A DNA stretch of 64,000 nucleotides. Origin: Nocardiopsis sp. FR4. GTDB taxonomy: Bacteria; Actinomycetota; Actinomycetes; Streptosporangiales; Streptosporangiaceae. Each line of letters starts with the position of its first letter. The stretch's first letter is position 1. Position numbers and translations under genes: made by a program. This document shows positions 37,305 to 46,300 of this stretch, in pieces. The notes beneath the pieces are model-generated. The model ran no database searches. It was not told the origin of the DNA and saw only the letters and a program-made list of their open reading frames with translations. The stretch covers positions 62,001 to 126,000 of the forward strand of contig NZ_VWVV01000003.1 of NCBI RefSeq assembly GCF_009830945.1, read 5' to 3'.

Positions 37305-37868
37305 ATGCGGTTGACCCACGTGACGACGGCGGAACTCGACCGCCTGGAATTCCACGCCGTCCGGTCGGGTGAGCACGGAAGGGTCGCCGCGGAGCTGCTG
37401 GACCTGGCCAACCGGGTCGACGCCGGAAGCGAGATCACCCGCGCGGAGCTGTTCGTGCGCGCGGGGGAGCAGTGGGAGATCGCCCAGGAGTTCGAGCGCG
37501 CCTGCGCCGCCTACCAGCGGGCGATCGACGACGGCGGGCCCACCGTGATCGACGCGCGCGCCCTGAGCGCGGGGGCGCTCCTTCAGCTGGACGAGGTCGA
37601 CCGGGCCCGGGCCCAGCTCAAACGCCTGGAGGCGGAGGACTCGCCGGGCCTGCAGACCTACGTCCACGTCGCGGAGGCCCTCTACGCCCACGACGACCTG
37701 CGGGGCGCCGAGCGCTGGGCCACGGCCGGCGCGCGGCGCTTCCTGGACCTGGAGCGCTCGCCCTACGTCCACGACCTGCTCATGGAACTGCTGCGGATCC
37801 GGTTCCGCATCCGGGTGGACCTCGGCCTGGACGAGGACGCCCTGGACCGGTTGCTCGACGACGCGTGA
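37305..37868 (+). CDS. Tetratricopeptide-repeat-like soluble protein
   Basis: The 187-residue protein is made of repeated helical pairs (EITRAELFVRAGEQWEIAQEF, RACAAYQRAI, DARALSAGALLQLDEVDRARAQLK, HVAEALYAHDDLRGAERWA). TPR motifs mediate protein contacts. Starts at 37296 and 37305 are both possible; the second has GGGG just upstream at the better distance. It follows the NYN-domain gene after 35 bases, so the two are likely coregulated and may interact (inference). Confidence 0.75.
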   Translation: MRLTHVTTAELDRLEFHAVRSGEHGRVAAELLDLANRVDAGSEITRAELFVRAGEQWEIAQEFERACAAYQRAIDDGGPTVIDARALSAGALLQLDEVDRARAQLKRLEAEDSPGLQTYVHVAEALYAHDDLRGAERWATAGARRFLDLERSPYVHDLLMELLRIRFRIRVDLGLDEDALDRLLDDA

Positions 37869-38305
37869 CCCCCGCGGAGCGGGGCCCGGGGCGGTTCGCC
37901 GCGGTGTGACCCCGCACGGCCCGGCGCGCGGCGGGAAGTGAGGTTCGCGACGTCGGCCCGCGTCCCGACACACCCGGGCGGACACCCCCGCCGGGACCTT
38001 CCCGGCCACCCGGACCGAGGGCCGACTGACCGGGTACGCCAGGTTTGGCGGGCGCGTCCCACCACCGTACGGCGGCTCCGCGGCGTCCGGGCGACCGGAC
38101 GCCGGGCGGGGCGGGTACGGGCCGCCCGGCGAACGATCTAGGCTGGGTCGGGCCGCCCGCGGACGGTCCCGGCGCGGCGGAGAGTCCCCGTTGAACGCGG
38201 GCCCGCGGACCCCTCATACCACGTCCCCGAGGCGTGTTCGACGTTCGTCGAAGAATCTGAGAAATTCGTGACACGCCATCATCTTGCGGTGTTCCGAGCC
38301 GCCAT
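37869..38305. other. 437-base non-coding region before the nrd leader
   Basis: No gene found. The left part is GC-rich with small inverted repeats. A TAGGCT hexamer (about 38140) of the kind used by the main actinomycete sigma factor lies in it, and the AT-richer part begins at about 38240. The nrdAB promoter probably lies between here and the NrdR-like box. Confidence 0.35.
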
Positions 38306-38321
38306 CCCCTAGATGTAGTAT
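38306..38321. promoter_or_regulatory. nrdA: NrdR-like box before nrdA
   Basis: The 16-mer cccctagatgtagtat fits the remembered NrdR consensus acaCwwtATaTwGtgt at all strongly conserved positions (C, AT, T, G) and most others. It lies just before the riboswitch, near the expected start of transcription. A second box should lie about 30 bases away; catcatcttgcggtgt (38277-38292) is a poor half-match at 29 bases. NrdR is the Zn-ATP-cone repressor of ribonucleotide reductase genes. Confidence 0.55.
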
Positions 38322-38327
38322 CTCTCC

Positions 38328-38487
38328 CGCTGGTGGTTCACCCCCCGGGGTGAGGCAGGAGGGCACCCGGTACGCATCCGGGGCCGCCCGCGGCGGTGCG
38401 TGCGGACACGACCGCCACGAGTGGCCGGGAACCCCCGAGGAATTCCCGCGAAGTGACCTCCACGCGCCCGAGGACCTGCCACCGGCG
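38328..38487 (+). ncRNA. Cobalamin (AdoCbl) riboswitch in the nrdAB leader
   Basis: The leader shows the cobalamin-riboswitch core in order: agggcacccggtacgcatcc (38360-38379, the P4-P6 core), gccgcccgcggcggt (38383-38397), gaccgcc, a gagtgg...cgaag block, and gcccgaggacctgcc (38466-38480), which matches the B12 box gccagGAgACCTGCC at 12 of 15. The ends cgctggt (38328) and accggcg (38481) pair as the closing stem. About 170 bases follow to the nrdA start with potential alternative pairing. Known in streptomycetes: such a riboswitch turns off nrdABS when B12 is present. Confidence 0.8.
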
Positions 38488-38656
38488 CGCACCTGAGCGT
38501 GTGCCGACGACGGGGCTTCGAGGGCGAGAGCCGCCGCGACCCGCCGGTCAGACGACCGGACGCACCCAGTGCGCCGGTCCACCGGTGAGTGCCGCGCACC
38601 TTGCTTCTCGTGTCCCCTCCCCGCCGGGACTCTTCTATCGAGGTTGGAGCCGCTGT

Positions 38657-41209
38657 ATGACCCTTGACGTCGAGGCCGTGCCCGCATCCGTTCGGCCTGA
38701 GCCGACCCGTGACGGCAACCCTCCCGCCGCCGTCGACCGGATCGAGCACGTCGTAACCGAGGCCTGCGAACGGCTCACCGGTGTTTCGGCGGAGAAGGTC
38801 CTCACGGAGGCCCGGCGCGGCTTCTACCCCGGCATCTCCGACTCCGAGGTGGAGCTGGCCGTGATCATGGCCGCCCGCAGCTTCGTGGAGGTGGACCCCG
38901 ACTACTCCTACGTGGCCGCCCGCCTGCTGCTGGACAAGCTGCGCCGCGAGGCCCTGACCTTCATCAGCGGCGCCCCCGACGCCGCCAGCCAGGCCGAGAT
39001 GGGCGAGCGCTACGCCGCCTACCTGGCCGCCTACGTGGGCCGCGGCATCGACCTGGGCCAGCTCGACCCCGCGCTGGCCAAGTTCGACCTGGCCCGCCTG
39101 GGCGCCGCCCTGCGCCCCGAGCGCGACGAGCAGTTCACCTTCCTGGGCATCCAGACCCTCTACGACCGCTACTTCCTGCACAGCGACGAGGTGCGCTACG
39201 AGCTGCCGCAGGCGTTCTTCATGCGCGTGGCCATGGGGCTGGCGCTCAACGAGGACGACCGCGAGGCCCGGGCCATCGAGTTCTACGAGCTTCTGTCCTC
39301 GTTCGACTTCATGGCCTCCACGCCCACCCTGTTCAACTCGGGCACCGTGCGGGCGCAGCTGTCCTCCTGCTTCCTCACCACGGTCGGCGACGACCTGCAG
39401 GCCATCTTCCACGGCATCAGCAACAACGCGATGCTGTCCAAGTACTCCGGCGGCCTGGGCAACGACTGGACCCCGGTGCGCGGCCTGGGCTCGCACATCC
39501 GCGGCACCAACGGCAAGAGCCAGGGCGTCGTCCCGTTCCTGAAGATCGCCAACGACACCGCCGTAGCGGTCAATCAGGGAGGAAAGCGTAAGGGCGCGGT
39601 CTGCGCCTACCTGGAGACCTGGCACATCGACATCGAGGAGTTCCTCGACCTCCGCAAGAACACCGGTGACGAGCGCCGCCGCACCCACGACATGAACACC
39701 GCGAACTGGGTTCCGGACCTGTTCATGCAGCGCGTGGAGCAGGGCGGCACCTGGACCCTGTTCTCGCCGGACGAGGTCCCCGACCTGCACGACGCCTACG
39801 GCGCCGCGTTCGCCGAGGCCTACACCCGCTACGAGGCCGAGGCCGAGGCCGGGCGGATCCGGGTCTCCAAGAAGATCCCGGCCGTCGACCTGTGGCGGCG
39901 CATGCTCACCATGCTGTTCGAGACCGGGCACCCCTGGATCACCTTCAAGGACCCGTCCAACCTGCGCTCCCCGCAGCAGCACGTGGGCGTGGTGCACTCC
40001 TCCAACCTGTGCACCGAGATCACCCTGAACACCAGCGCCGACGAGGTCGCCGTCTGCAACCTGGGATCGGTCAACCTGGCCCAGCACGTGGGGCCGGACG
40101 GCCTGGACGCCGAGCGCCTGCGCCGCACCGTCCGCACGGCCGTGCGCATGCTCGACAACGTCATCGACGTGAACTTCTACACGATCCCCGAGGCGCGCCG
40201 CGCGAACATGCGCCACCGCCCCGTGGGGCTGGGCCTGATGGGCTTCCAGGACGCCCTGTTCAAGCTGCGCACGCCCTTCGCCTCCGAGGGTGCGGTGTCC
40301 TTCGCCGACGAGAGCATGGAGCTCATCAGCTACTACGCCATCGAGGCCTCCATGGAGCTGGCCGCCGAGCGCGGCTCCTACGAGACCTTCGAGGGCTCGC
40401 TGTGGAGCCAGGGCGTCCTGCCGATCGACTCCCTGCGGCTGCTGGCCGAGGCGCGCGACGGCGACCTGGACGTGGACCGGGGCGAGACCCTGGACTGGGA
40501 CTCGCTGCGCGAGCGGGTCATGGCGACCGGGATGCGCAACTCCAACGTGATGGCCATCGCCCCGACCGCGACCATCGCCAACATCACCGGCGTGAGCCAG
40601 TCGATCGAGCCGGTCTACCGCAACCTGTACGTGAAGTCGAACATGTCCGGCGACTTCACCGTGGTCAACCCCTACCTGGTCCGCGACCTCAAGGCCCGCG
40701 GGCTGTGGGACGACGACATGGTCTCCGCGCTGAAGATGCACGACGGCAGCCTCGGCGCCATCGACCGCGTCCCGGACGACCTCAAGGCGCTGTACGCCAC
40801 CGCCTTCGAGGTCGACCCGGAGTGGCTGGTGGACGCCGGTTCGCGCCGCCAGAAGTGGATCGACCAGGCCCAGTCGCTGAACCTGTACATGGCCGCGCCC
40901 AGTGGCCGCAAGCTCGACGCCCTGTACCGCCGGGCGTGGCGCTCCGGTCTCAAGACCACCTACTACCTGCGTTCGCAGAGCGCCACCCACGTGGAGAAGA
41001 GCACGCTCAAGGGCACCGACGGCCGCCTCAACGCGGTCGCCGCCACCCCGGCGGCCGCCGCGCCGAGCCCGGCCCCCAGCCCCGCGCCGAGCCCGTCGCC
41101 CAGCCCGAGCCCGGCTCCGGCGTCCGGCGCCGCTGAGCGGGACGAGTTCGAGATCGTCGACGGCCAGGCCTGCTCGATCGACGACCCCGAGTGCGAGGCC
41201 TGCCAGTAG
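38657..41209 (+). CDS. nrdA: Ribonucleoside-diphosphate reductase alpha subunit (class I)
   Basis: The 850-residue subunit reduces NDPs to dNDPs. Catalytic features seen are SSCFLTT (first redox Cys), SNLCTEI (thiyl-radical Cys and Glu), [10 protein letters not shown], and the radical-relay Tyr pair in TTYYLRSQ. The N-terminal ATP-cone looks short. The tail is a Ser-Pro-Ala-rich linker (about 16 SP/AP repeats) ending with ECEAC, the redox shuttle Cys pair. The ATG at 38657 follows GGAG at seven bases. It is controlled by the riboswitch and NrdR-like box upstream and cotranscribed with nrdB 151 bases on. Confidence 0.95.
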   Translation: MTLDVEAVPASVRPEPTRDGNPPAAVDRIEHVVTEACERLTGVSAEKVLTEARRGFYPGISDSEVELAVIMAARSFVEVDPDYSYVAARLLLDKLRREALTFISGAPDAASQAEMGERYAAYLAAYVGRGIDLGQLDPALAKFDLARLGAALRPERDEQFTFLGIQTLYDRYFLHSDEVRYELPQAFFMRVAMGLALNEDDREARAIEFYELLSSFDFMASTPTLFNSGTVRAQLSSCFLTTVGDDLQAIFHGISNNAMLSKYSGGLGNDWTPVRGLGSHIRGTNGKSQGVVPFLKIANDTAVAVNQGGKRKGAVCAYLETWHIDIEEFLDLRKNTGDERRRTHDMNTANWVPDLFMQRVEQGGTWTLFSPDEVPDLHDAYGAAFAEAYTRYEAEAEAGRIRVSKKIPAVDLWRRMLTMLFETGHPWITFKDPSNLRSPQQHVGVVHSSNLCTEITLNTSADEVAVCNLGSVNLAQHVGPDGLDAERLRRTVRTAVRMLDNVIDVNFYTIPEARRANMRHRPVGLGLMGFQDALFKLRTPFASEGAVSFADESMELISYYAIEASMELAAERGSYETFEGSLWSQGVLPIDSLRLLAEARDGDLDVDRGETLDWDSLRERVMATGMRNSNVMAIAPTATIANITGVSQSIEPVYRNLYVKSNMSGDFTVVNPYLVRDLKARGLWDDDMVSALKMHDGSLGAIDRVPDDLKALYATAFEVDPEWLVDAGSRRQKWIDQAQSLNLYMAAPSGRKLDALYRRAWRSGLKTTYYLRSQSATHVEKSTLKGTDGRLNAVAATPAAAAPSPAPSPAPSPSPSPSPAPASGAAERDEFEIVDGQACSIDDPECEACQ

Positions 41210-41360
41210 CCGCGTGCTCCCGGCGGCCGTCCGCCCCCCGGCGGGCGGACGGCCGCCCCGGCTCCCGCGGGCCGGGCCGCCCCGCCAGCGGCGGCCCGCG
41301 ACCCCCGTACCCAGCAGCAACGACGTGTCCGGCACGACCGGAGAACGGAAAAACCCCAGG

Positions 41361-42443
41361 ATGACCGCAGTTTCGGAGAACAGCGCCAGCGCCACGAGCG
41401 GCCTCGGTGAGATCGAGCGCGACGCCGCGCGCGTCAACGTCGACGACAAGGCGATGATCAACGCCCGCGCCGACGTCAACCAGCTGCTCCCGCTCAAGTA
41501 CACGTGGGCGTGGGAGAAGTACCTCGCGGGCTGCAACAACCACTGGATGCCCACCGAGGTCGCCATGCAGGCCGACATCGCGCTGTGGAAGTCCCGCGAC
41601 GGGCTGACCGAGGACGAGCGCCTGATGCTCAAGCGCAACCTCGGCTTCTTCGCCACCGCCGAGTCGCTGGTGGCCAACAACATCGTCCTGGCCGTCTACC
41701 GCCAGCTCACCAACCCCGAGTGCCGCCAGTACCTGCTGCGCCAGGCCTTCGAGGAGGCGGTGCACACGCACACCTTCCAGTACATCTGCGAGAGCCTCGG
41801 CCTGGACGAGGGCGAGCTCTTCAACATGTACCGGGAGATCCCCTCGATCACGGCCAAGGACGCCTGGGCACTCAAGTACACGCAGAACCTGGAGAACCCG
41901 GACTTCCGCACCGGCACCCCGGAGGCGGACCAGGCCTTCCTGCGCGACCTGGTGGCCTTCTACGTGATCTTCGAGGGCATGTGGTTCTACACCGGCTTCG
42001 CGCAGATCCTGTCGCTGGGCCGCCGCAACAAGATGGTCGGCATCGCCGAGCAGTACCAGTACATCCTGCGCGACGAGTCGATCCACCTGAACTTCGGCAT
42101 CGACGTGATCAACCAGATCAAGATCGAGAACCCGCACCTGTGGACCGAGGAGTTCCAGGCCGAGGTCCGGCAGATGCTCACCGAGGCCTGTGAGCTGGAG
42201 GTGGCCTACGGCCGCGAGACCATGCCGCGCGGTGTGCTGGGCCTCAACGCCGAGCTGTGCGAGAGGTACATGCACTTCATCACCGACCGCCGCGCCGAGC
42301 AGATCGGCCTGGCTCCCATCTTCGGCGAGACGGAGAACCCGTTCCCGTGGATGAGCGAGATGATGGACCTGCAGAAGGAGAAGAACTTCTTCGAGACCCG
42401 AGTGATCGAGTACCAGACCGGCGGCGGCCTGGACTGGGACTGA
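41361..42443 (+). CDS. nrdB: Ribonucleoside-diphosphate reductase beta subunit, class Ic signature
   Basis: The 360-residue R2 subunit generates the oxidant for nrdA. Metal ligands are E101, E132, H135, E205, E239 and H242. Position 139, where E. coli NrdB has radical Tyr122, is Phe ([11 protein letters not shown]). Spacing of all ligands to F139 is identical to Chlamydia trachomatis R2 (E89, E120, H123, F127, E193, E227, H230, from memory), so it should use a Mn(IV)/Fe(III) centre instead of a tyrosyl radical. The C-terminal [11 protein letters not shown] keeps the relay Tyr. Start at ATG 41361; the ribosome site is weak. Confidence 0.93.
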   Translation: MTAVSENSASATSGLGEIERDAARVNVDDKAMINARADVNQLLPLKYTWAWEKYLAGCNNHWMPTEVAMQADIALWKSRDGLTEDERLMLKRNLGFFATAESLVANNIVLAVYRQLTNPECRQYLLRQAFEEAVHTHTFQYICESLGLDEGELFNMYREIPSITAKDAWALKYTQNLENPDFRTGTPEADQAFLRDLVAFYVIFEGMWFYTGFAQILSLGRRNKMVGIAEQYQYILRDESIHLNFGIDVINQIKIENPHLWTEEFQAEVRQMLTEACELEVAYGRETMPRGVLGLNAELCERYMHFITDRRAEQIGLAPIFGETENPFPWMSEMMDLQKEKNFFETRVIEYQTGGGLDWD

Positions 42444-42453
42444 CCGGAGGCCA

Positions 42454-42489
42454 GGGTCCCCCGCGTCGGCGGAGCGGGGGGCCCTTTTT
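42454..42489 (+). terminator. Intrinsic terminator of nrdAB
   Basis: An 11-bp stem (gggtcccccgc / gcggggggccc, one G-T pair) with 9-base loop is followed directly by TTTTT, ten bases after the nrdB stop. Confidence 0.9.
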
Positions 42490-42572
42490 CCGGGGAGGGC
42501 CCTGAGGGAGGGCCTCCCGCAGGGATTCCCCAGCAGGATCTCTCAGGACCCCCGAGGGACTCCTTCCCCCGC

Positions 42573-42617
42573 GGACGGTCCGGGCCGAGGCGCGCGACCC
42601 GGACCGCCGTCCTTTTT
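42573..42617. terminator. Second hairpin between nrdB and the Trypco1 gene
   Basis: GGACGGTCCGGG pairs with CCCGGACCGCCGTCC (one bulge) and TTTTT follows on the plus strand. In this convergent gap it probably backs up nrdAB termination and blocks the opposite strand. Confidence 0.7.
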
Positions 42618-42628
42618 CCGGACCGTTC

Positions 42629-42976
42629 TCACCCCGCGTTTTCCGCGGTTCCGTTGTTGGTCCAGGTCATCCGGACGTTGAACGTGGCCTCGCCGCTTCC
42701 CCGGACAATGACCGCGTCGGCCTCGGCGCTCACGCTCACGCCGAATTCCACCTCCGTCTCCGCGGGGGCGAGCGAGGAGGCGGAGAGTTCCCGCAACTGG
42801 TCGGACACCGCCTCGGCGACCTTCCGGATGCGCAGAAGGACCGCGTCCAGGCGTTTGTCCCCGGTGCCGTTCTGACCCTTTCTGGACACGTTGGCGGCGC
42901 CCTCGCGCCGGGTCGGTGCGGTCTCGATACTGACCACGGTTCCGTCTTCGGTCACGAAGTCGATCACTTTGTTCAC
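42629..42976 (-). CDS. Trypsin-co-occurring domain protein (CU044_2847/Trypco1 type)
   Basis: The 115-residue protein opens with strands KVIDFVTEDGTVVSIET, has a helix RLDAVLLRIRKVAEAVSDQL, and ends with EVEFGVSVSAEADAVIVRGS and FNVRMTW. This is the CU044_2847 pattern, which I believe is Trypco1, a small domain found with trypsin-like proteases and STAND NTPases in predicted bacterial conflict systems. The GTG start has GAGG upstream. It is on the same strand as, and downstream of, the STAND and trypsin genes here. Its biochemical role is unknown. Confidence 0.75.
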   Translation of the reverse strand: MNKVIDFVTEDGTVVSIETAPTRREGAANVSRKGQNGTGDKRLDAVLLRIRKVAEAVSDQLRELSASSLAPAETEVEFGVSVSAEADAVIVRGSGEATFNVRMTWTNNGTAENAG

Positions 42977-43013
42977 GCTGGCCTCACGCGTTCTTCCGAG
43001 GGAGAAGTTGCCA

Positions 43014-43042
43014 TTCCTGTGGGAGGATTCGGAAAGTAAAAT
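43014..43042 (+). promoter_or_regulatory. Candidate promoter for DUF397 gene
   Basis: TTCCTG and TAAAAT are separated by 17 bases, with the -10 just eight bases before the ATG at 43051, so the transcript would be leaderless or nearly so. The -35 is weak. The same AT-rich block is expected to serve the divergent Trypco1 gene on the minus strand. Confidence 0.4.
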
Positions 43043-43050
43043 ACCGATAG

Positions 43051-43329
43051 ATGTCCGGAAAAGAGGAGATTCCGCGGCCGTCCGCGCGGAGGAAACGGTG
43101 GGACGTACCAGTTATGACCGGGCGAAACGACGCACGTGCTACGTGGAAGGACGGGCGTGAGGGCACCGGATGGCGCAAGTCATCGAGGTCGAGCCATACG
43201 GGGTCATGCTGTGAGGCCTCCCTGAACGGGACGCACGGGATCCTGCTCCGAGACTCCCTTCACCCGGCCGGGCACGTACTGCGGTTCCGTGCCGGAGAGT
43301 GGCTGGCGCTGCTCTCGTCCCTGCCCTGA
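43051..43329 (+). CDS. DUF397 family protein
   Basis: The 92-residue protein ends in a DUF397 domain: GWRKSSRSSHTGSCCEAS, then GILLRDSLHP and RFRAGEWLALLSSL. DUF397 proteins usually pair with an XRE helix-turn-helix regulator in actinomycetes; none lies beside this one. The ATG at 43051 may be leaderless; an ATG at 43114 would give the more usual length of about 71 residues. It is divergent from Trypco1 and convergent with the STAND gene, i.e. inside the cassette. Confidence 0.65.
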   Translation: MSGKEEIPRPSARRKRWDVPVMTGRNDARATWKDGREGTGWRKSSRSSHTGSCCEASLNGTHGILLRDSLHPAGHVLRFRAGEWLALLSSLP

Positions 43330-43365
43330 ACACCGTGCGGATCCGGCGGCCCGGGCCGCCGCGCC

Positions 43366-46300
43366 CTAGTCCCTCATGGGGATGATGTCGGTGTCCAGCC
43401 TGAGGAACTCGGCCATCGTGGTCACGAACCGGTGGTCGGGGCCGAACTGGGCCGCGTACAGGTCGCGCAGGGCCTCCCACTCCCGTTGGACGTCCTCCCC
43501 CAGCGCACGGCGGCTGATCAGCAGGTTGCGTCGCGCGGTGGTGAGGTAGAGGTGGTGCTCGCCCAGGGTTTCCCGGCACAGCTCCACACTCGCCCTGTCC
43601 TGGTCCCTGGCCTCCTTGAGCCGTCCCAGGGCGAACAGGTCGTTGCCCAGGTTGACCTCGACCGCCGCGAGGGTGATCTGTGCGCCGGGGAAGAGGGCGC
43701 GGATCTCCGTCAGCGCGGTGCGGTCGAGCTCGTGGGCGCGCTCGTACTCGCCGGCGATCCGGAACACGATGGCGGCGTTCGCCCGTGAGGCCCAGGGGAA
43801 GAGGTGGCGGCTCGGGAACCTGTCGTCCATGTGGGACAAGAGGTCCTCGGCCAGTTCCCTGGCCTCGTGCACACGGCCGGTCAGGGCCAGGTTCACCATG
43901 TGGATGCTGTTCGTGTGCAGTACCGGCCGCGTACCCGGGCGATACCGCTGGGCATGGGCCAGACGGGCCCGTTCGGACAGCTCCAGGGCGAGTTCGTGGT
44001 TGCCGAGCCTCCGGTTGACCACGGAGAGGAAGATCGGGATCTCCTCGGTGTGGGCGCTGGCGTCCGCCTCGGTGGCCTCGAACCGCCGCTGGCAGTCCTC
44101 CAGCGTTGTCATGGCCTCCTCCAGGTGTCCCAGGGCCATGAGGCTCAGGCTGATGGACATCCTCGTGCGCAGGGTGGGGATGCCGTTCGGGCCGAACAGG
44201 TACCTGCGTTGTTCGAGGGTGCGGCGGTCCAGCTCCAGCGCGTCCCGGAACCGGCCCAGGCGGCGCAGGCAGCCCGCGATGTCGTGTGCGATGACCAGGG
44301 TGTTCTCGTCGTCCTCGGTGAAGTGGGCGGTCCTGGTCCGGTAGATCTCCTCGAACATGGCCAGGGCCTGCTCGTAGCGGCCGAAGTTGCTGAGCGCGAT
44401 GGCCCGGATCCTGTGGGCCTCCAGGGCCTCCTCGCTCTCGGGCCCCTCCAGCTCCGCCTGCTCGGCGTACATCCGCTCAGCCTCGGCCAGAGCGATCTCG
44501 TTGTCGCCCTGGATCTGGAGGATCTTGGTGCGGAGCAGCTGGACCTGGAACCGCTGGGCGGTGTCGTCGTACCAGCTCTCGATGGCGCGGTCCGCCAGTT
44601 CCAGGGCCTCCTCCTGATTGCCCGTCTCCACGAGGTAGGTGATCACGTTGCGGACCAGCCCTCGGACCTGGGGGTCGTGGCTGCGCCACGCCTTCGAGGC
44701 CTTCACGTGGGTGAACAGCAGCTGGTACTCGTCCCAGTTCTGCGGGAGGTCGGGACCGAGCGGGTCGCTCTGCGCCAGGAGGCGGTGGGCCAGGTCACGG
44801 TAGCGCACGCGCTCCTCGTCGCTGAGCGTGCCCTGCACGACCGTCTGGAAGGTCACGTGCATCTGGAAGGTGTGCCTGGTGCGGTCGAACTCGGCGAGGC
44901 TGTGCCTGCTGACGTAGCGCAGCACACGGGACAGGGCCATCTCGTTGCCCAGGATCTGGGACAGCTCGGGGTTGGCGCTCAGGCCCCGGGCCCGGTGGAA
45001 CAGGGTGCGCGCCAACGGCCGGGGGGCGAAGAACGAGCACAGCTGGACGAACTCGCGGACCATCCTCTTGAGCGCGCGGTCCCCTCCCGTGCCGCGGCGC
45101 AGGTCGTCGAGCTGCATGTTCCAGGCGGCGGCCAGCGGCAGGGGGTACAGGTCCTCCGGCTCCACGTGCGTGACCAGCTCGTCGAACTTGTCCTCCAGCA
45201 GGGGGAGGAACTCGTCGACGCTCATGAGCGAGTCGCGCAGGTAGGCGCCGACCTGGGCCAGGGCCAGCGGCAGGTACTCCAGCCGTTCGGCGATGCGCAG
45301 GGCGTCGCCGTCGTCCTCCAGCCCCTGCGGGCAGACCTTGCGCAGCAGGGCGACGCTCTCCTGCGGGGTCAGGCTCGGGACCACGGAGCCCTCACTGCGC
45401 CCGCTGGGTATCCAGCTCTGGTCGCGCGAGGTGATGAGGACGTCGCCGGGGCCGTTGAGGGGCAGGTCGCCCCCGCCCAGCCGGTCCAGGTCGGTGACGT
45501 CGTCGAAGACGAGGAGCCAGTGCCCCACCTGGGGATCGGTCTCCAGCACGTCCCGGACCAGCTGGGTGGTCTTCTCCAGGTTGCCGCTCTCCTCGATGAC
45601 CCCCAGGTGCTGGGCCAGGCGCATGTAGGACTGCTGTACGTCGGCCGGGCTGTTGGAGGGAACCCACCAGACGAGGTCGTAGTCGTCGCGGTACCGGTGC
45701 GCGTACTCGGTGGCGATCTGGGTCTTGCCGATACCGCCCCCGCCCGAGAGCAGGTAGACGCCGCCGGAGGACTCCGCCAGGAGGGTGTGTACGCGTTCGA
45801 GGATCTCCTCGCGTCCGGTGAAGTTCCGGTTGTGCGGCGGCACACCGCGGAGTTTGGCCAGGGACCTGGGCCGCGCCTGCCTGACGCGGGCACGGCGGGT
45901 GCTGGGCTCGGAGGGGGTGGGCTCCGTGTCTGGGATCCGGGCGTCGGTCACGGTCGGACTCGGTTCCTCTCGGGGGGTGCGGGGCTTCGCGGACGGGACG
46001 GCTGGAGGGGCGGTGGCGCTCCGGGGGGCCACGTAGTCCTGGCCCGGGGACCCGCCCAGGGCGGCGCGCAGGTGATCGGCGAAGCGCCGGTACTCGCCGG
46101 GCATCTCGGAGAGCGCGGGCAGCACGGCCCTGGCCAGGTCCTCCTCCCCGTCGAGCGAGGGGACCAGGGGCGCTCCGGTCTCGATCCGGGAGAGCCAGCG
46201 GTAGATCTGCGCGGAGTCCTTGAACTCGACGCTCAGCGCGTAGAACACCGACCGCATGACGCTGAGGTCTCCGAACCTGCCCAGGAGTTCGCGCCGTACC

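Noticed and set aside
38277..38292. Second NrdR box
   Set aside because: Only one half (gtgt end) matches and spacing is 29 rather than about 31 bases; listed only as a possible degenerate partner.
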